Source: Notolepis coatsorum
Lineage: Eukaryota > Chordata > Actinopteri > Aulopiformes > Paralepididae
DNA length: 64,000 nucleotides
Direction of reading: 5' to 3'
NCBI GenBank assembly: GCA_963971535.1
Contig: OZ020599.1
Span: forward strand, 92,138,743 to 92,202,742
Shown piece after piece: positions 12,386 to 19,575 of the stretch. Position 1 is the stretch's first letter. Each line of letters starts with the position of its first letter. Under the pieces are notes generated by a model. That model saw only the letters and a program-made list of their open reading frames with translations, was not told the origin of the DNA and ran no database searches. The position numbers and the translations under genes are program-made.

Positions 12386-14220
12386 ACTGCTCACCTGTGG
12401 GTCAGCTACAGGAAAAAAGCATGCAAAGACTAAATGTGGCTTATAATGATGCTCTACGACTGTTCTTGCGTGTCCCTAGATGGCACAGTGCCAGCCAGCT
12501 GTTTGTCAGTGTGGGTATTATACCTACATTTAAGGCACTTGTAAGAAACCTTATGTACAGGTTTATGTGTCGGTTAGAGATCATCATCATCATTTATTTA
12601 TTCGTACATGGAATTACCACAGTCCAACAGTACATATTCATATAATTCACCAAATCCCATGGCCGAAAGGAACAAGAAGAAGAAGAATTCTTATATATAC
12701 CTGCCCCTACACACACACAACACACCGCGATAGACTTATTGTGTAAAACCAAACAGAATATACCCATTTTGCAAAAATGGAAACATCAACACAACCAAAT
12801 TAAATCAACATAAATAAACCCATTTTGTGTATCCATCAGTCAAACTACATATTTAGGTTCATTCATTTACACACACACACAGCTATACATTTATATAATG
12901 TATTATACTTCTATATACTATCTAATTTCTATTTTATTATAATATAACTAAATCATACTATTTATTCTACACCATATTGGTACAGTATTATACAATATTT
13001 TAATATATTATTATTCTATGTTACGCTGCTATATACTATATTACTATACTCATACTGGCCTACACTGCAACTCTATGCTACGTCATCCTGACCCGCTAAA
13101 CTGCAATATTATACTAAACTGTGCTATACTGTCTATGTATCTTTTCTTTGCACAACCTTTTGAAGTGAAATATATTAGTGGAACTCTTTTCATCATTCTG
13201 CAAAGAGTTCCATAGTTTGATACCTATAACTGAGGTGCACCTTTGTTTTAAGGTTGTTCGTGCAAATTGGTGCTTAAAATTAAATTTCCTTCTGCTGTCA
13301 TCTGGACAGGGAACGAACAACCTCTGTATATTTGCTGGTAATACTCTGCATTTTGCTCTAAACAAAAATAATAAAGTCTGTATTTCAGCTAACTCATTGA
13401 ACAGTATAATTGTGGCCTTAATTAACCCTGTCAAAAGTAACACCAGGTTCAACTCTATCTTGTGGCGACATTGGCGAAAGAGCCTCTATGGCTCTATTTT
13501 TTATACCAAGGATTGTTGTTTTTACAGTTTTATATGTTTTGTATTGTATTGTATTGTTGTGCTATGTTTTTTTTTTTCTATGGACCTTCCTAAGTGTCTG
13601 GAATAAAGTTGAATGTATCACTGACTTTTCTAGCTTGTCCTACAGACCAGTCATTCCTATAACATCTAAAGTTACCAGTCTGCCAAGTGATTGAAAATTG
13701 TATTAACAGATTGCAGAATGGGTACAATACAGTACAGCTCAATACACACAATTGTTAAGGGGATGCAGACCAGAGAAAGACTTTCGTCTTGTTTACATCA
13801 GGGTCCCCCATTTTCAATTCATCATAACATACATGACATACAGATAGACAGTACAAGTCACCACCACTAGCCAAATGAGATATGTCCCTGCTGGAAAAAA
13901 TATATCAAACAAAATCTCTATACTGGTGTACGCTGGTGTTTCTAGCAGGGTATAGAGGCGTTATATATGTATTTATTTGGGTTCCAGGGAGGGGTATTCT
14001 GCAAGCTATTAAGTTAGTTAAACTACAAACCATTACGTTTTGATGTAGCCTAGCTATGCTTTATATAAACACACTAGTTTACCTCTTGCAGCGGATCTGG
14101 GATGGCAGGGGGAGCGATGGGTCTTTTGACTCCACGCTGCTGTTCCTTGTCCTTCTCCTTGTCTCGTTCCTTTTCTTTCTCCTTCCCGTTCTCCTGTTCT
14201 CCTCTCTCAGCTTGAGTCAT
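3153..14220 (-). CDS. actr8: actin-related protein 8 (INO80 complex), exons 1-5, partial
   Basis: ACTR8 is a nuclear actin-related protein of the INO80 chromatin-remodelling complex, where it helps bind nucleosomal DNA. Five exons join in frame: 14083-14220, 12091-12261, 4338-4448, 3508-3612 and 3153-3326. They give the first 233 residues, ending in IPLKDLK. The product follows the vertebrate protein closely: MTQAE start, a charged KEKE linker, GVKRPI, VIHPGS, ATDTLP, VIARRHKQ, KMVDQAIWSKKMSNG, LVGEEALYVNP and GGSLTA. All four introns are phase 0 with GT-AG borders. Intron 2 is about 7.6 kb and carries a DIRS retrotransposon in the opposite orientation. The remaining exons, with most of the actin fold, lie beyond position 1. 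Assignment is by recognised family sequence. Confidence 0.96.
3472..3500. repeat. CA microsatellite in actr8 intron 4
   Basis: A short imperfect run of ACAC and ATAC dinucleotides sits just downstream of the exon 4 donor. Confidence 0.7.
3508..3612 (-). CDS. actr8: actr8 coding exon 4
   Basis: Acceptor TCTCCAG, 35 codons ARSYNRQIRPAILD to LVGEE, donor GTCAGT. Confidence 0.95.
3717..4195. mobile_element. hAT-like MITE in actr8 intron 3
   Basis: The segment begins TAGGGCTCGGTGATTAATCG and ends in ATCGCCCAGCCCTA. The ends share inverted subterminal ATCGATTAA blocks. Left flank cctgacac resembles right flank cctggctgacac, an 8-bp duplication with an apparent 4-nt insertion. The interior has three imperfect copies of a roughly 100-bp unit with atcccaatagggaa. 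No transposase is seen. Confidence 0.75.
4338..4448 (-). CDS. actr8: actr8 coding exon 3
   Basis: Acceptor CTGACAG, then 37 codons from KPESSEQRQNG through KKMSNGVRR to VSAEQ, then the donor GTGGGT. Length and phase match the neighbouring exons. Confidence 0.95.
4449..5258. other. actr8 intron 2, left part, no feature recognised
   Basis: Unique-looking intronic sequence of moderate AT content runs up to the left end of the DIRS element. No exon, RNA gene or transposon end was recognised. Confidence 0.5.
5283..5439 (+). repeat. DIRS left inverted terminal repeat core
   Basis: These 157 bp, from CGTCCCGCTCTGAG to ACCCTTCCTC, are the exact reverse complement of 10843-10999. The outermost 24 bp (5259-5282) differ from the right end, as usual in DIRS, and are matched instead by the internal complementary region. 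Confidence 0.96.
5490..7440 (+). CDS. DIRS gag-like region
   Basis: An open frame starting at ATG 5490 (MKRLRKIRN) runs without a stop into the reverse transcriptase. A longer frame opens upstream but would lie inside the terminal repeat, so this ATG is preferred. The central part (about 6090-6400) has features typical of fish DIRS gag: VWTDEWYTAAGWHLAAA, MAQLATFLSKMASGCRSLG and LTQSQAITAGRIRMLSTLV. The protein is expected to form the particle. The C-terminal third is low-complexity and poorly conserved. The intact family normally keeps gag and pol in different frames, so the run-on to RT here is probably caused by a frameshift near 7460. Confidence 0.75.
7300..8440 (+). pseudogene. DIRS reverse transcriptase, frameshifted at its N-terminus
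   Basis: The N-terminal segment LQFAQPHPPFS is in frame 3 (to 7484). The body of the domain is in frame 2 from about 7460 and stays open to 8530. Visible motifs in order: YSRYFLVPKKTGGVRPILDL (7580-7640), FTSIDLKDAFFHIPI with the first catalytic Asp (about 7730-7775), YHRMPFGYSLAPRTFTK, and the YLDD active site at 7934-7945, then EYLGLTL. The catalytic residues are intact. The domain is of the DIRS and Ngaro type, not the LTR-retrotransposon YVDN type. Confidence 0.88.
8404..8808 (+). pseudogene. DIRS RNase H domain, two frameshifts
   Basis: The first motif VTVFTDASHG is in frame 3 near 8408-8440. The rest (WGGTC, HINVLELKAVFLVLK, VRTDSMTAAAYINRQGG, IPGTENVGADIMSR) is in frame 1 up to 8808. 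The chain then goes back to frame 3. Each acidic catalytic residue is visible, but in two different frames. A sequencing error is possible at these G and C runs, but two shifts suggest decay. Confidence 0.85.
8790..9212 (+). CDS. DIRS adenine-methyltransferase-like domain
   Basis: In frame 3, WELRPDIVRQIWDRFG, VDLFACRRSHKCPLWFS, GVDAFSTFPWPPGLLYAFPP and VILVAPDRGTSVWFP match the conserved DAM-like domain that sits between RNase H and recombinase in DIRS elements. Its role in the cycle is unknown. It ends at a TGA at 9210-9212, and the recombinase follows in another frame. Confidence 0.8.
   Translation, partial: ELRPDIVRQIWDRFGEASVDLFACRRSHKCPLWFSLSRADHPPLGVDAFSTFPWPPGLLYAFPPVQLLSQLLERIRRERRTVILVAPDRGTSVWFPVLIQLLVAPPWVIPWSATALSQRNGLLFQPPVLGQRLVVWLVGG
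9224..10477 (+). pseudogene. DIRS tyrosine recombinase with an internal duplication and stop
   Basis: The N-terminal core-binding region (VVDTIRCAHAPSTVAVYAGR) starts at ATG 9224 in frame 2 and is stopped by TAG at 9593-9595. The catalytic part continues in the same frame to 10477. Conserved features are the first-Arg box SAKRVGELCAL (present twice), the HSTRG box (His 10283, Arg 10292) and the Tyr of RFYLMD (10391). A 222-bp in-frame tandem duplication covers about 9575-9796 and 9797-10018. The TAG lies in the first copy, where the second reads GAG. As it stands the enzyme cannot be made full length. Confidence 0.9.
9575..10018 (+). repeat. 222-bp in-frame tandem duplication inside the recombinase
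   Basis: The block beginning ttggccccgttt at 9581 recurs at 9803, and both copies run through CTGTCACTTCCGC to GAATATCCGGAGTTCC. 222 nt is 74 codons. The copies differ at very few sites (for example tttagccgc against tgaggcgc, aaagtgcc against agagtgcc), so the duplication is recent. Confidence 0.93.
10478..10700 (+). other. DIRS 3' untranslated region
   Basis: This non-coding stretch lies between the recombinase stop and the internal complementary region. No further domain is seen. Confidence 0.6.
10701..10794 (+). repeat. DIRS internal complementary region
   Basis: The left half (about 10703-10749) is the reverse complement of the extreme left end of the element (5259-5305). The right half (about 10747-10794) is the reverse complement of its extreme right end (about 10990-11045). 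The two halves meet at AAC, the complement of the terminal GTT. This is the template that lets a DIRS circle be closed. Confidence 0.9.
10843..10999 (-). repeat. DIRS right inverted terminal repeat core
   Basis: The 157 bp are the exact reverse complement of 5283-5439. The remaining 46 bp to 11045 are the right-specific extremity mirrored in the internal complementary region. Confidence 0.96.
11402..11450 (-). mobile_element. L2-type LINE 3' tail fragment
   Basis: The plus strand reads tttagctgatgcttttg then tccaaagcgactt. This is the complement of the UnaL2-type 3' end with the hairpin AGTCGCTTTGGA and AAAAGC, a short 5'-truncated copy. Confidence 0.65.
11536..11947. mobile_element. MITE with TAGGGAGGT ends
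   Basis: Left end TAGGGAGGTTAG with tgacgtca nearby is mirrored by the right end CACCTCCCTA with tgacgtaa inside. The 412-bp interior has no coding potential. The flanks allow a TA duplication but do not prove it, so the superfamily is left open. Confidence 0.65.
12091..12261 (-). CDS. actr8: actr8 coding exon 2
   Basis: Acceptor CTTTCCAG precedes QIQSNFIVVIHPG, and 57 codons end in LLRDGLN before the donor GTAAGT. It holds the conserved start of the actin-like fold (VIHPGS, TLRIGRATD) and VIARRHKQ. Confidence 0.96.
12353..12380. repeat. TC microsatellite
   Basis: A run of about 14 TC units upstream of actr8 exon 2 in intron 1. Confidence 0.9.
12397..13615 (+). mobile_element. LINE ORF2 C-terminal fragment, split by another LINE
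   Basis: 12397-12575 encodes MQRLNVAYNDALRLFLRVPR, SASQLFVSVG and NLMYRFMCRLE, the usual end of a fish non-LTR reverse transcriptase ORF. The same protein resumes at about 13396 with NSLNSIIVALINP and ends in LWRHWRKSLY near 13490, followed by a 3' UTR with aataaag at about 13602. The insert between is an opposite-strand LINE. The clade is not certain. Confidence 0.75.
12576..13395 (-). mobile_element. 5'-truncated LINE nested in the LINE above
   Basis: On the minus strand the piece reads PCPDDSRRKFNFKHQFARTT, LKQRCTSVIGIKLWNSLQ and IFHFKRLCKEKIHRQYSTV, ending at 13114, again the C-terminus of a non-LTR polymerase ORF. A 3' UTR of about 520 bp follows, and the element ends in an aataaataaatgatgatgatg tail at about 12582-12605, marking it as the 3' end. 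Confidence 0.75.
13700..13862 (-). mobile_element. LINE 3'-end repeat, family X, minus copy
   Basis: The stretch from acagattgcagaatggg to acagatagacagtac is one of five dispersed copies in this window (also 14640, 19447, 55935 and 61130). Other copies end in an attgattg tail, so this is the 3' end of a LINE. Confidence 0.8.
14083..14220 (-). CDS. actr8: actr8 coding exon 1
   Basis: The start ATG is at 14220-14218 on the minus strand. 46 codons end in PDPLQE, followed by the donor GTAAAC. The exon encodes the acidic and basic N-terminal tail, rich in KEKE and KDKE, expected to be disordered. Confidence 0.95.
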
Positions 14221-14640
14221 TGTGGATACAAAATACCGAAATTGTGAATCGCTGGTTTCAAACACTCGCCCAAATAAAAGCACTATACATATGAAAGGCG
14301 TCCCAAAACTTTTGCGTTTTGCGTCCCAGAAGATTGTAACCCAGAAGACTGGCAGTCAAGCTATGCTAGATTGAATTTCCGTGTTTGGCCATGTGGTATA
14401 AAACGATGTTTTCTATTGGTCGAGCTGTCATTTTTTTATTTAAAGCAAACAGTACCCAGTTTTAGAATTCACACTTCTTATGGACTAGGACAGAGTAGAC
14501 AATCAATATTTTATCATCTCCCAAAGCCAGAAACTAGAGAGCTATAAGACAGAGCTCGCTGTTCCAATGAGAGATGATTGGACCCACATAATGATTTTTT
14601 AGACTATTTTTTGTATCACAAAACAGTACTGTATTTGTAG
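14221..14640 (-). promoter_or_regulatory. presumed actr8 5' UTR and promoter region
   Basis: This is the sequence directly upstream of the actr8 start codon. No clear TATA box is seen, and the transcription start cannot be placed. The call rests on position only. Confidence 0.4.
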
Positions 14641-14842
14641 ATCTGGTATGTCATAAATGTCTAGATGTAGCAGTACTGTCTATCTGTATGTCATGTATGT
14701 CATATGTTACGATTAATTGAAAATGGGGGACCCTGATGTAAACAAGACGAACGTCTTTCTCTGGTCTGCATCCCCTTAACAATTGTGTGTATTGAGCTGT
14801 ACTGTATTGTACCCATTCTGCAATCTGTTAATACAGTACATT
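14640..14842 (+). mobile_element. LINE 3'-end repeat, family X, plus copy
   Basis: Near-exact inverted copy of 13700-13862: atgggggaccctgatg, tctggtctgcatcccc and cccattctgcaatctg. With its partner it brackets actr8 exon 1. Confidence 0.85.
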
Positions 14843-15103
14843 GATGTGTCCTAGCTCTTGGGAAAACAGTACATTGATGTGTCCTACAGTAGCTCTTGGG
14901 AACACAGTACACTGATTAACAGGCCCTTTTATCGTCTGACAAACTGTAAAAGTCAGCCGACTTTCTGACTGTCCATGCTGACAGTGCAGTTTGGTTTGGC
15001 TGGTTTCCCAGGTTGCCAAATTTGAAAATGGCTTTTAAGCCGAAATCTAAATTTTATTTATAAGAGTAGATTCACTAAGTTAGATTTGCAGCTTTCAGGT
15101 CTT

Positions 15104-15328
15104 TTACTTCATACGGATTCTCTCTCCTCTCCGCAGGGTGAGAAAGGCTGGCTCAGTATCATGACCAGTGCCTATAAGGGAGGGAGTGGAAGCTTGTATA
15201 ACTTGGCCCTGGAGGAAGACTGCATGTACGGAGACCCGCACTCGTACCCAAGTCCTACTTGTAGGAGACTGACCTCCAGGAGAGCCGTGTTCAACACGTC
15301 TGCCTCTGTCTGGACCACAGGGCTGTGA
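15104..15328 (+). CDS. unidentified candidate terminal exon
   Basis: A good acceptor (ctctcctctccgcag, ending at 15137) is followed by an open frame [29 protein letters not shown] and on to TTGL, stop at 15326-15328. Composition looks protein-like, but I do not recognise the family, and no partner exon was found upstream. It could be a real last exon of a plus-strand gene overlapping actr8, or a fragment of a repeat or pseudogene. Confidence 0.25.
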   Translation, partial: LLHTDSLSSPQGEKGWLSIMTSAYKGGSGSLYNLALEEDCMYGDPHSYPSPTCRRLTSRRAVFNTSASVWTTGL

Positions 15329-16740
15329 TTTTACACTGTTTTCGTGATCAAATGTCATTATGAATTCTCAGGCAGAGTTGCATTTTATAATAATTAGCAC
15401 CATGTACAAAATCTAGAAAAGGGAATTACATGATAAGTCAAGATTTTTTGTTTTAGATTGTTGTAGTTTTTTTTTTGATGTATTATTGCTTGTCAAAGTT
15501 TTATAAATTACAGATATGTAGCATCACAATACATAGTTAAAGTAAGAAAGGGGGTACAATAATTGATAGGAAAATTGGGTCCCACTCAGCTGTTCTTAGT
15601 GAAGGAAGGAATCTTTCACATGGAATTGCTCAACACTATCCACCAAAGGGGGTTCAAATCTCCAGCTCAGAACACTTTCAGACGGGCTTCCAGGTTGTGT
15701 TGAATGTTTGTGTGGAACCTGTTTATTTCACTGCTGTGATATATATTTTTATTATAATGCAGAGATTCTGCCTTTTTTCAATGTCGACAACCTCAAAGAA
15801 AATGGATGCACAACATTATGAGGAATATTTAGCTCTTTAACATCTGACGAACCACAAACTAAGGTTAGCAAAAAGGCTAAATGATACGTTTTTCTGGGGA
15901 TCCACTGGCTCACTTTGAAAAACACAGTTTATCTTACAGATGCAAGTATTTCTGGCGAGATGAGAGGTTCTGATCCAGTCAATTGAAATGGGATTTCTAT
16001 ATACTCCACACGGATACTGTGCTCAGCCAAAGAAGGGATCCTTTCCGTTAAGTATTCCTTCATATTACTGGACTGAGTTATTGCACTAAAGTTTAACCCT
16101 GACAATGTTAAAGGGACAGATCTAAACTGATCATTCACACATAAAATCCTGTATGATGTGCCTTCACTGCATGTGCAATCAATTATATTGTCAAGTATTA
16201 ACCTTTTGTTTCTGCACCACTATCGACAATGTCAATTTTACAATAAAGTGCCAAATCAGGAAAAAAGGCACTTGTCATTTTATTACAAAACTGTGTAAAT
16301 GAACTGGATGCAAAGCCAAATTGTCATCGAGAAACACATGAAGCACACATTTCATTATCATTGCCGTAACTTTCTTTTTCATTCATAATGTTTAACTAGC
16401 CTACTTATGAACTCACAAAAGCTGGTTTTGCTGTAGAATATCATGACCAAGTTGATGACCAAAATGAAGAAGTTGTTCTGAAATTACCAGGACACAAATG
16501 AAGGATATCAGAAAATCTGTCCAGGGCTCTGTTTCCCAATGGTATTGTACATTTTTAAGGCACATCAGACTGTTGTTATTTTGGAAGATAGCAAAATATC
16601 ACTTGTTATATATCGCATAGCTCTGCTCAGCGTCATAGTGCAATACTCTTCATATCCAGTATTGAACTGAAATAAATTCTCACATGTACCTTTACATACC
16701 ATCATCTGTCTGGCCACACCCCCATCCGCTACCTACATAA
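15329..16740. other. intergenic, nothing recognised
   Basis: AT-rich sequence with no convincing exon, RNA or transposon end. A minus-strand open frame at 15929-16138 has a donor-like GTAAGA at its end but no recognisable product. Confidence 0.5.
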
Positions 16741-16802
16741 GCAGGGGTGTGGCCATACCATCAGCTCCTTCTTCAATTTTCACCACGTCGAGTGCCTGCA
16801 AG

Positions 16803-17068
16803 CAGGGGTGTAGCTCCAGATTCTGGGCCCACATGAAAGAATGTATTTGTAGGCCCCCAGTGAATGCGAGCGCGCGAGAGGAAATTTGTTTGGCCATTCT
16901 TTTATTGATGAAAACGCATAATATGGTTTTCACCTATACATTCGGATCAGCAGTTCAGCACCTGCACTGTTGGTGGGTGAGCCTAGTAAAGGATGTCGCA
17001 TTGCGTTCATCTTCAATGAATGGACCAATGCAATAGTCTACCAAAGCCCCCCCCCTCTCTCTATATAT

Positions 17069-17159
<91 letters not shown>

Positions 17160-17308
17160 CAGAAAGAAACATAGTATCAATGAGAGCATCAATAATACAC
17201 CTGAGTGATGTCTAGTAAAAAAAATAAAAATAAAAACTGCCCCCCCCCCCCCCCAGTGCTGGGCCCTTGGAATCATCCTAAGCTACCCCCCCCTCAGCTA
17301 CGCCCCTG
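16803..17308. mobile_element. hAT MITE with CAGGGG-GTAGC type ends
   Basis: Ends CAGGGGTGTAGCT and AGCTACGCCCCTG are inverted. The 506-bp element is flanked by the perfect 8-bp duplication CCTGCAAG (16795-16802 and 17309-17316). The inside holds a long AC run and a C run but no transposase. Confidence 0.93.
17071..17157. repeat. long CA microsatellite
   Basis: Over 40 CA units lie inside the hAT MITE. All open frames here are repeat artefacts. Confidence 0.97.
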
Positions 17309-17502
17309 CCTGCAAGTACCACACTTTGAAGTTTGATGGATTTTTTGAAGAAAGTAGAAGATCAAGGAGCTACGTTGACATTATATCTTTGTTTTCTCTC
17401 TCACTATTTTCGAGAAAATACGGCGATAATGTCTTCGCCACTGGGATGTCTGGAAGATGATGATCATTCTGACCTCCACCGTTTTTTTCGTATTAGGGGC
17501 TC

Positions 17503-18395
17503 CAGTGGCGGCTGGTGAATTCTTCTCCAGGGGGGGGGCGCTATACCAAACATTTAGCAAACATGTACCGAGGCACGCATTGGCGAATATTTAAGTAGGT
17601 AGAGTACAACTATCACCATTGCCATCAATCAATATATGATCACAGTCAGTCAATGCAGCCACGTTTCCAATATAGCCGTACACAAACACGCACATCCAGG
17701 TCTCTCTCTCTCACACAGACACACACAGCTGCATGACGTGGAATCCAAGGCAAGCTATCGTTACAAGACTTACTTACCATCACAAGAGTTGAATGGGGCG
17801 AGATATTCAGCTGTCCAGTCCACAACAGCCATAATCCACTTTTTTTTAAATCCACTCAAAAAGAAACTCCTGTTCAAACAGTCCACCGTCGTTAGCTGCA
17901 TCCAGTTACCAGCCAACCCAAGGTAGCAAAATATCCGGACTACAACACCGGAAGGATCCGATCATCTGGAAGGACCCTGCTTGCTTGGTGCGCTAGAAAA
18001 CGCGCTCCGATTCCATCATATTACATCATATTTGAACGCACTGATAGGCTAAATGTATTTGCTAGACCTATTTAATTGGCTGCGTGGATACAGCGATGAA
18101 ACCAGTGCACGCCCACTGTGTGCGCGATACGTCTCTCCCAGCCTCAGAGAGTCTACTCTCATATCGGACAGTGACGTCATGTGAATCACAAAACAATTAT
18201 TTATATTTGATATATTAACGTTATATTGTGCATTGGAAACACAAACATACTTAAAATGAGTAAATATTATTCATTTTAAACATGTTTATTTTATTTTTAA
18301 GGGTCTAAAATAAAAATAAAACATTTTCTTCTTCTCCTGCTCTCTTTACCAGGGGGGGGGTGGCGCTCCAGCGCCCTAGTGGCCAGCCGCCACTG
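17503..18395. mobile_element. hAT MITE with CAGTGGCGGCTGG ends
   Basis: Terminal CAGTGGCGGCTGG and CCAGCCGCCACTG are perfect inverted repeats. The 893-bp body is flanked by the 8-bp duplication AGGGGCTC (17495-17502 and 18396-18403). Subterminal G runs and ggcgct are shared by both ends. No transposase frame. Confidence 0.95.
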
Positions 18396-18789
18396 AGGGG
18401 CTCGCGTCACAGTTCTGAAAACTGTGTTGACTTCTTTTCCTCTTCTCTCTTAGGATGAGGAGGCAGTCAGACGGCGGCTGTCTGAAGTGTTGGCTTATTG
18501 TGTTCTCGTGTGCAGTTCGGTGATAGCTGCTTAGCTTGCGTGCTAGCTGGGTGAGCTAACTGTTAGCCAGTTAGCTGTTAGCTGCGGCGCTGGCTCGTTA
18601 CGTTCAATAGGCTAGGAACGTTAGCTTGTTGCTACCAGTCGGCCTGAGTTGGCTGTTAGCTTATGTGCTACACCGTTGAACATTAGCCGTGAGAATAGCA
18701 GGCCATAACACTCTGACTACGATGTCATCTTTGACAGAGGATGTTAGTCGGCCCTACACCGTGTTGCCCCGCCAGCGAGGACTTTCGTA

Positions 18790-18900
18790 AACATGGAGAG
18801 CGTAGCGGCTGGGTGGCGCAGCGAACATTGCCCTTGTCACCAACGCAAGAGACACCGGGTTCGACTCCGGCTGTCGCCGTTAACCAGTGTTTGCAGTCCT
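18790..18900 (+). mobile_element. tRNA-derived SINE head fragment
   Basis: ggctgggtggcgcagc resembles an A box, and GGGTTCGACTCCGG is a good B box. The spacing and a following non-tRNA tail point to a SINE rather than a functional tRNA. Confidence 0.55.
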
Positions 18901-19446
18901 CTCAGCCTGCGCTCATGGTGTAGGTAAGAGTCCTTCTGGACACTTAATGCCTCTTCCTTCCTTCCCTTCTAAATGTTTTGTAATAACGATGTTTTTTTCC
19001 AAAACGTATGTTGCTTCACTACATTGGGGATACGACGTGTTGTGTGTGAATTGTCTTGTCGCTGGTATACAGTAGTTTCTCTCTACCTAGAAAATCTGCG
19101 TTGTTTTTTAAGTGATAAAAATTTAAATTTAAAAACGCTGTATTAAGTGAGCCTATTATGGGCTCCACGCGAGCTTTCTATCGTGGGAACATCTGGGCGT
19201 CCCGCAACTTTTACTCATTCACGTGTAGGCCCGAAAATGCTTAGAAAAGGAAAGCCGAAAGCGTGGAATAAACTCGCCGAAACGGGCGCGCCGTGATTCC
19301 GATCCGCCTGAAAATATTCACGGCCATAGAGGAGACCGTGGGACACCTTTTTGCAACCGAATATGTGTCTCGAATTTGCTCCGACGCGGCGCGCAAAATC
19401 GTGCAAGGAAAAATCTGACCAAAAATTAACCAATGCTCCAGCAGTA
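18901..19446. other. intergenic, nothing recognised
   Basis: No gene or clear repeat end. The preceding 18530-18690 stretch is rich in gctagc and gttagc words, common near fish promoters, but no gene could be tied to it. Confidence 0.4.
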
Positions 19447-19575
19447 TTAATGACCCTGATGTAAACAAGACAAACGTCTTTCTCTGGTCTGCATCCCCTT
19501 ATACAATTGTGTGTATTGAGCCGCGTGTATTGTACCCATTCTGCAATCTGTTAAATAAATAAAAATAAAGTTTGA
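19447..19575 (+). mobile_element. LINE 3'-end repeat, family X, plus copy
   Basis: gaccctgatgtaaacaag, tctctggtctgcatcccc and cattctgcaatctgtt match the copies around actr8 exon 1. It is followed by aataaataaaaataaag. Confidence 0.8.

Noticed and set aside
15929..16138. Minus-strand exon with GTAAGA donor
   Set aside because: No matching acceptor, partner exon or family could be recognised.
16955..17276. Poly-Val/Cys and poly-Thr/His frames
   Set aside because: They are translations of the CA microsatellite.
18790..18870. Functional tRNA gene
   Set aside because: A and B box words are present, but no cloverleaf closes and the sequence runs into a SINE-like body. The same holds for 54002 and 42660.
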